A stretch of 64,000 nt of DNA from Chryseobacterium pennipullorum (lineage in GTDB: Bacteria; Bacteroidota; Bacteroidia; Flavobacteriales; Weeksellaceae). Where the stretch lies: the NCBI RefSeq assembly GCF_003384725.1, contig NZ_QNVV01000004.1, positions 62,001-126,000 on the forward strand, in the 5' to 3' direction. A program made the translations under genes and the position numbers. The notes under the pieces were generated by a model. It was given only the letters and a program-made list of their open reading frames with translations. It made no database searches and was not told the DNA's origin. Shown piece by piece: positions 61,901-64,000 of this stretch. The stretch's first letter is position 1; the number at the start of each line of letters is the position of its first letter.

Positions 61901-63350
61901 TCTAAATCCTAGAATAGCTGCTGATACTTCTGGAACTATATGGTCTTCAGTAAGTCCCCCTTTATCAGAATCTGCTTGTAGAAAAATGTCTTTGAAACAT
62001 TGGAAGAAAAGTATGATTAAGTACAATGAAAATTACGAGTCAGATAGATGGACATTTGGTAATATTGAGGAGCATTCTAAAGTGTTTCAAAAAATTGTTA
62101 AAGAAAATCCGAGTAAATTTTATGATTTCGTAGAAAGTTTGTTTAATGATAAACAAATTTCTGAAAGATATATTTTAAGAGGGATTGGAGGATTAATTGA
62201 TGGAAATTACAATCCAAATAAAGTAAAAAAACTTTTCAAGCAATTAATTACTCTTGATATTAATAATAGTTATTATGGAAGTGTTGTAAACCGTTATATT
62301 GAATACTTTATTGAAAATAAAAATATTGACAAGGATATTGTACTTTATTTAAGTGATTTAGCTCTTAATTACCCTAATAAAGAGAAAGAGCATAATCCTA
62401 ATTATCCATTACATGATGCAGTAAACTCAGTTGTAGGCTCTGCTGTAAGTGAATTAATTCATTGTTTTTATAATAAAGAGTTTGAGGAGATAATATTTTC
62501 TACAATTGAAAAACTGATTGAAAAACCAACTTGCAATGATTCTGTAAAAATCATGTTATTAAATGATTTGGCACATCTTAACCGTTTAGATGTTAATAGA
62601 GCTTTTAGAATTTTTGAGGAGTTAACTAATACTACAGATCATAAAATCTTGAAACATTCCATTAATCCTTCACAGTATTTTAACAATAGATTTCATAATA
62701 AAATGGATGGTTATTTTAAAAGAGTATTAGAATGTCCTGAAATTTATAAACAAAATTATGTATTGATTTCTAGTTGGCTGCTGGGTTTAGACAATGAAAA
62801 AAAATTATATTACAAATTCATTGAAAAAGGTAAAGATGCAAAATTATGCGCTATAGATGTTGCTGAAGAATTTCTGATAGATGAGGATACAGGATTAATA
62901 AATTTAAAAGCACTAGAAATACTTTCAGAGTTTTTATCAGAAACTGATAAAGAATTTGCAGGAGAATATTCTTGTGTGATTTTAAGAAAGTTTAAACCAG
63001 AAAATTTTCAACATTTTTTTCCATTCCTTAATGAATACTCAAAAACAGTATTATGTAGAAAAGACCCAAGATACTTTTTACAATACCTTTCAACATGTTC
63101 AAAAAATTATCCTGAAAAATGCTTAGAATTACTTCAAAACATAGATTTTAGAGACAAGCCTGATATTCAAGATAGTGGATATTATGACAAAGAACCAATC
63201 CAATTAATCCTTGCAATTTATAGTAAATTGGTTTCAGAGATAATTAAAAATAAAACTTTAATTAATCAATCTTTAGATATTTTTGATGGTATGTTGAAAC
63301 ATAGACATCTTAGAAATAATGCTAATCAAGCAATAGAAACATTAAAATAA
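58977..63350 (+). CDS. STAND NTPase with N-terminal Mrr-like nuclease (Avs-like)
   Basis: 1457 aa. Residues about 15-150 form a restriction-endonuclease-like domain with E26 (FENICEGLFRKLN), GDGGIDVFIG (D51) and IDVIQCKFF (Q66-x-K68). A P-loop NTPase follows: Walker A LKGEKGLGKSA (232-242) and Walker B KLIVLIDQIDAM (298-309), with SSRSYD as a sensor-like element. The remaining ~900 residues are a long helical array, as in antiviral STAND (Avs) sensors that recognise phage proteins. The pattern predicts target-triggered DNA cleavage. Its exact Avs class cannot be assigned by eye. Confidence 0.85.
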   Translation: MNKDWLVLVQKFDEASARTKFENICEGLFRKLNPQRTVRTVRVNQGDGGIDVFIGEVGEEPIDVIQCKFFINGVDDSQKKQIRESFNKVIESNEFETKSWTLCIINILDLQQNKWWSSWKKKNEEIYQLPSNFISLKDGNELIDLLKEHSLYNTSFELEDSLKIKEIHDVLVKGDLQIDIESTLKNTSYALLQVKNYIEDKTNTHITRNEVISVYNWIIQDVPINQKNVLVLKGEKGLGKSAILKDVYEKLCLEKYNVLGLKADKFYCKSIIELEIKLFDKLLSFDKLIKETAGKGEKLIVLIDQIDAMSLTLSSSREYIETYNKLISKLQEYHNVRIVISSRSYDLKYDAELSIYNSDIYKKISVNLFSDEEVKSILNAFNIKFPPDKVLQLLKTPNHLDIYCRIYDRNSRHEIDLIFTLKDLYDHLWKKYISPQKGLKLKELIYKVVQRMYKEQRISVGNIYEDDYYSELGYLNSNNILIEYDKEIQFFHQTFYEYSFAKNFVDNNGNLEAYIIDNEQSLYVRSTTKMIVEYLREFDIQKYTNTIKNILISDKYRFHIKSLIISLLGGIKNPCELEKKLALEILFKNDDYENVFISSIHSFGWVQFLISENIPSIYFNITKRNAERDEEYKFRKRKYSDYNWSIFVNNIDENPISIINYLESFNFENKEVFIANLLHFVNNWRDPSLIPYFEKYIPFQKESEGKRDNHYFYEALKKIFPHDRDYAYKMLEISIIDFYGKFEYNYKFEHSLNEIVKDFCRIAPSESFKCLFSIYKEIVDETKIPYFYYGKIESPLYRSSKINDKDIHQIYSGENGLEDYLEEFILNSNTTFFLEFYQSYKNSDDTLLLKIVIKKLDSNYSFYKNEILELIEILTYKNIFGGSDDDLQLQLRILISNVYKLLEKEERELIDNILLDLRTTYDYWIWKDENGKRRISLNEFGKKKYLFIKALPFDELIKNRLLFKTYKELDRKFGDLNPRIAADTSGTIWSSVSPPLSESACRKMSLKHWKKSMIKYNENYESDRWTFGNIEEHSKVFQKIVKENPSKFYDFVESLFNDKQISERYILRGIGGLIDGNYNPNKVKKLFKQLITLDINNSYYGSVVNRYIEYFIENKNIDKDIVLYLSDLALNYPNKEKEHNPNYPLHDAVNSVVGSAVSELIHCFYNKEFEEIIFSTIEKLIEKPTCNDSVKIMLLNDLAHLNRLDVNRAFRIFEELTNTTDHKILKHSINPSQYFNNRFHNKMDGYFKRVLECPEIYKQNYVLISSWLLGLDNEKKLYYKFIEKGKDAKLCAIDVAEEFLIDEDTGLINLKALEILSEFLSETDKEFAGEYSCVILRKFKPENFQHFFPFLNEYSKTVLCRKDPRYFLQYLSTCSKNYPEKCLELLQNIDFRDKPDIQDSGYYDKEPIQLILAIYSKLVSEIIKNKTLINQSLDIFDGMLKHRHLRNNANQAIETLK

Positions 63351-63356
63351 TTAGTT

Positions 63357-63959
63357 ATGAATTACTACAAAGAAGATGAATTAAAAAAAGTTTTGATTCA
63401 TGAACTTGGTCATTTTGTTGCACACCAAATTTTATTTGAAAATTTTGAATATTCAGAGCCTATTAATATTGGAATTTGTTATGAAAACGAAAAATATTTA
63501 GGTCAAGTTAATGCCAGACGTAGAAATAATCACCCAAAAAGAATTGCTTATCCTGGGCAATCAAATATGCAGGAATTTGAAGATGTAGCTAGTACACTAT
63601 ATGGGTGTATATTTCAAAGTATATTTACTCGTATTGATGTTTGTAATTGCTATAATAGTATTGATGGTTCATATGATTTTAGTCAAATAAAATTAGCATT
63701 TATAGAATTTGGAGAAGATATAGAACAGTATAAAGACCTTTTCTTTTCTCATTTTCACATTTTAAATCAATCTGAAATACCCGAGATGATTTCTCAAATT
63801 AGCTTAAATGACTTTTTTGAACCAAAACCGAATAATCAATATCTAATTTTATCTAGAGATGTATTAAATAATAGTAATATTAAAAAAATTATTAAAATTG
63901 TCACTCCTATGTATCTTAACTTTTACAAAAAAATAAAAAAAAGAAACCCCACCGTATAA
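63357..63959 (+). CDS. Small HELGH zinc metallopeptidase-like protein
   Basis: 200 aa. The N-terminus carries HELGH (H15-E16-x-x-H19, in LIHELGHFVAHQI), a zincin motif; a third ligand could be E74 or D76 in QEFEDVASTLYG, in a helix after the motif as in M41-like peptidases. No signal peptide or membrane helix. It starts 6 nt after the STAND gene and so is probably co-translated with it. Protease genes accompany STAND sensors in some Avs systems, but a partner of this type is not one I can match to a known class. Confidence 0.75.
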   Translation: MNYYKEDELKKVLIHELGHFVAHQILFENFEYSEPINIGICYENEKYLGQVNARRRNNHPKRIAYPGQSNMQEFEDVASTLYGCIFQSIFTRIDVCNCYNSIDGSYDFSQIKLAFIEFGEDIEQYKDLFFSHFHILNQSEIPEMISQISLNDFFEPKPNNQYLILSRDVLNNSNIKKIIKIVTPMYLNFYKKIKKRNPTV

Positions 63960-63967
63960 AGTGGGGT
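63929..63967 (-). terminator. Terminator for a leftward gene beyond the window
   Basis: ACCCCAC (63946-63952) pairs with GTGGGGT (63961-63967), the stop codon of the peptidase gene lying in the loop. Only the reverse strand has a T tract after the stem, so it serves a convergent gene to the right as well as marking the operon end. Confidence 0.7.
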
Positions 63968-64000
63968 AATAATCAACTCAAAAACCAATGATAATTAGGA

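Overview
This window looks like a chromosomal segment of a Chryseobacterium-type flavobacterium (Bacteroidota). The evidence is the low GC, several promoter elements of the Bacteroidota form TAnnTTTG, family-typical proteins (secreted proteins with a VGINT-like start, a KxLTKExLKxIKG bacteriocin-like leader peptide) and a protein repertoire normal for that genus. The organism is inferred from protein resemblance only; no rRNA is present.

Left part (1-22.0 kb), mostly core genes. It holds the 5' end of mqo, three tandem secreted proteins, gpsA, an M23 peptidase, a periplasmic MBL-fold protein, an Rrf2 regulator with its NmrA-like partner gene and two near-identical operators, a lipoprotein, an FKBP isomerase and a catalase-like haem protein. 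Next comes a leftward tellurium/stress (Ter) operon: HAD phosphatase, phosphoribosyltransferase, TerD, TelA, an unknown, TerD, TerC. After it lie a SulP transporter, two small HTH genes and a VOC protein.

Middle part (22.0-40.4 kb), nearly all leftward. A SWIM zinc-finger gene and a large DUF6493-like gene come first, with a broken DUF6493 paralogue upstream. Then come an ERI1-like exonuclease and an RNA-handling operon: YkuK-like RNase H fold, cyclic-phosphate-processing receiver domain, and Rnl2-type RNA ligase. Directly upstream of that operon sits a leftward array of about 14 tRNA or tRNA-like genes (29756-31790). The array is odd. A Tyr tRNA carries a 51-nt insertion in its anticodon loop. 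A 60-nt Asp-like tRNA has no D or T arm. A Leu-anticodon tRNA lacks the long variable arm. At least five spacer elements share a core and have compensatory changes in their closing stem. Placed beside a ligase and a cyclic-phosphate enzyme, this is the best candidate in the window for an undescribed RNA maturation or repair system. Two 42-codon ORFs, each followed by a terminator, lie upstream. A six-gene overlapping MoxR-vWA-beta-propeller (bpX) operon ends this part.

Right part (40.5-51.2 kb), core genes again: VOC protein, deoD, tatD, a DUF434 protein, a tandem DUF4822-like lipoprotein, a NAPE-PLD-like hydrolase, a CPA1 antiporter, a PhoD-type phosphatase, a bacteriocin-like peptide and a lipoprotein.

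At 51243 a 19-nt fragment matching a tRNA 3' end marks the probable left junction of an integrated element. Everything to its right is strikingly AT-rich. It carries a PPP-like phosphatase, small secreted proteins, an XRE regulator, a RadC-family protein and a rightward four-gene defence operon (55704-63959): HamA and HamB (Hachiman), then a 1457-aa STAND NTPase with an N-terminal Mrr-like nuclease (Avs-like), then a small HELGH metallopeptidase. A terminator for a leftward gene beyond the window closes the sequence.
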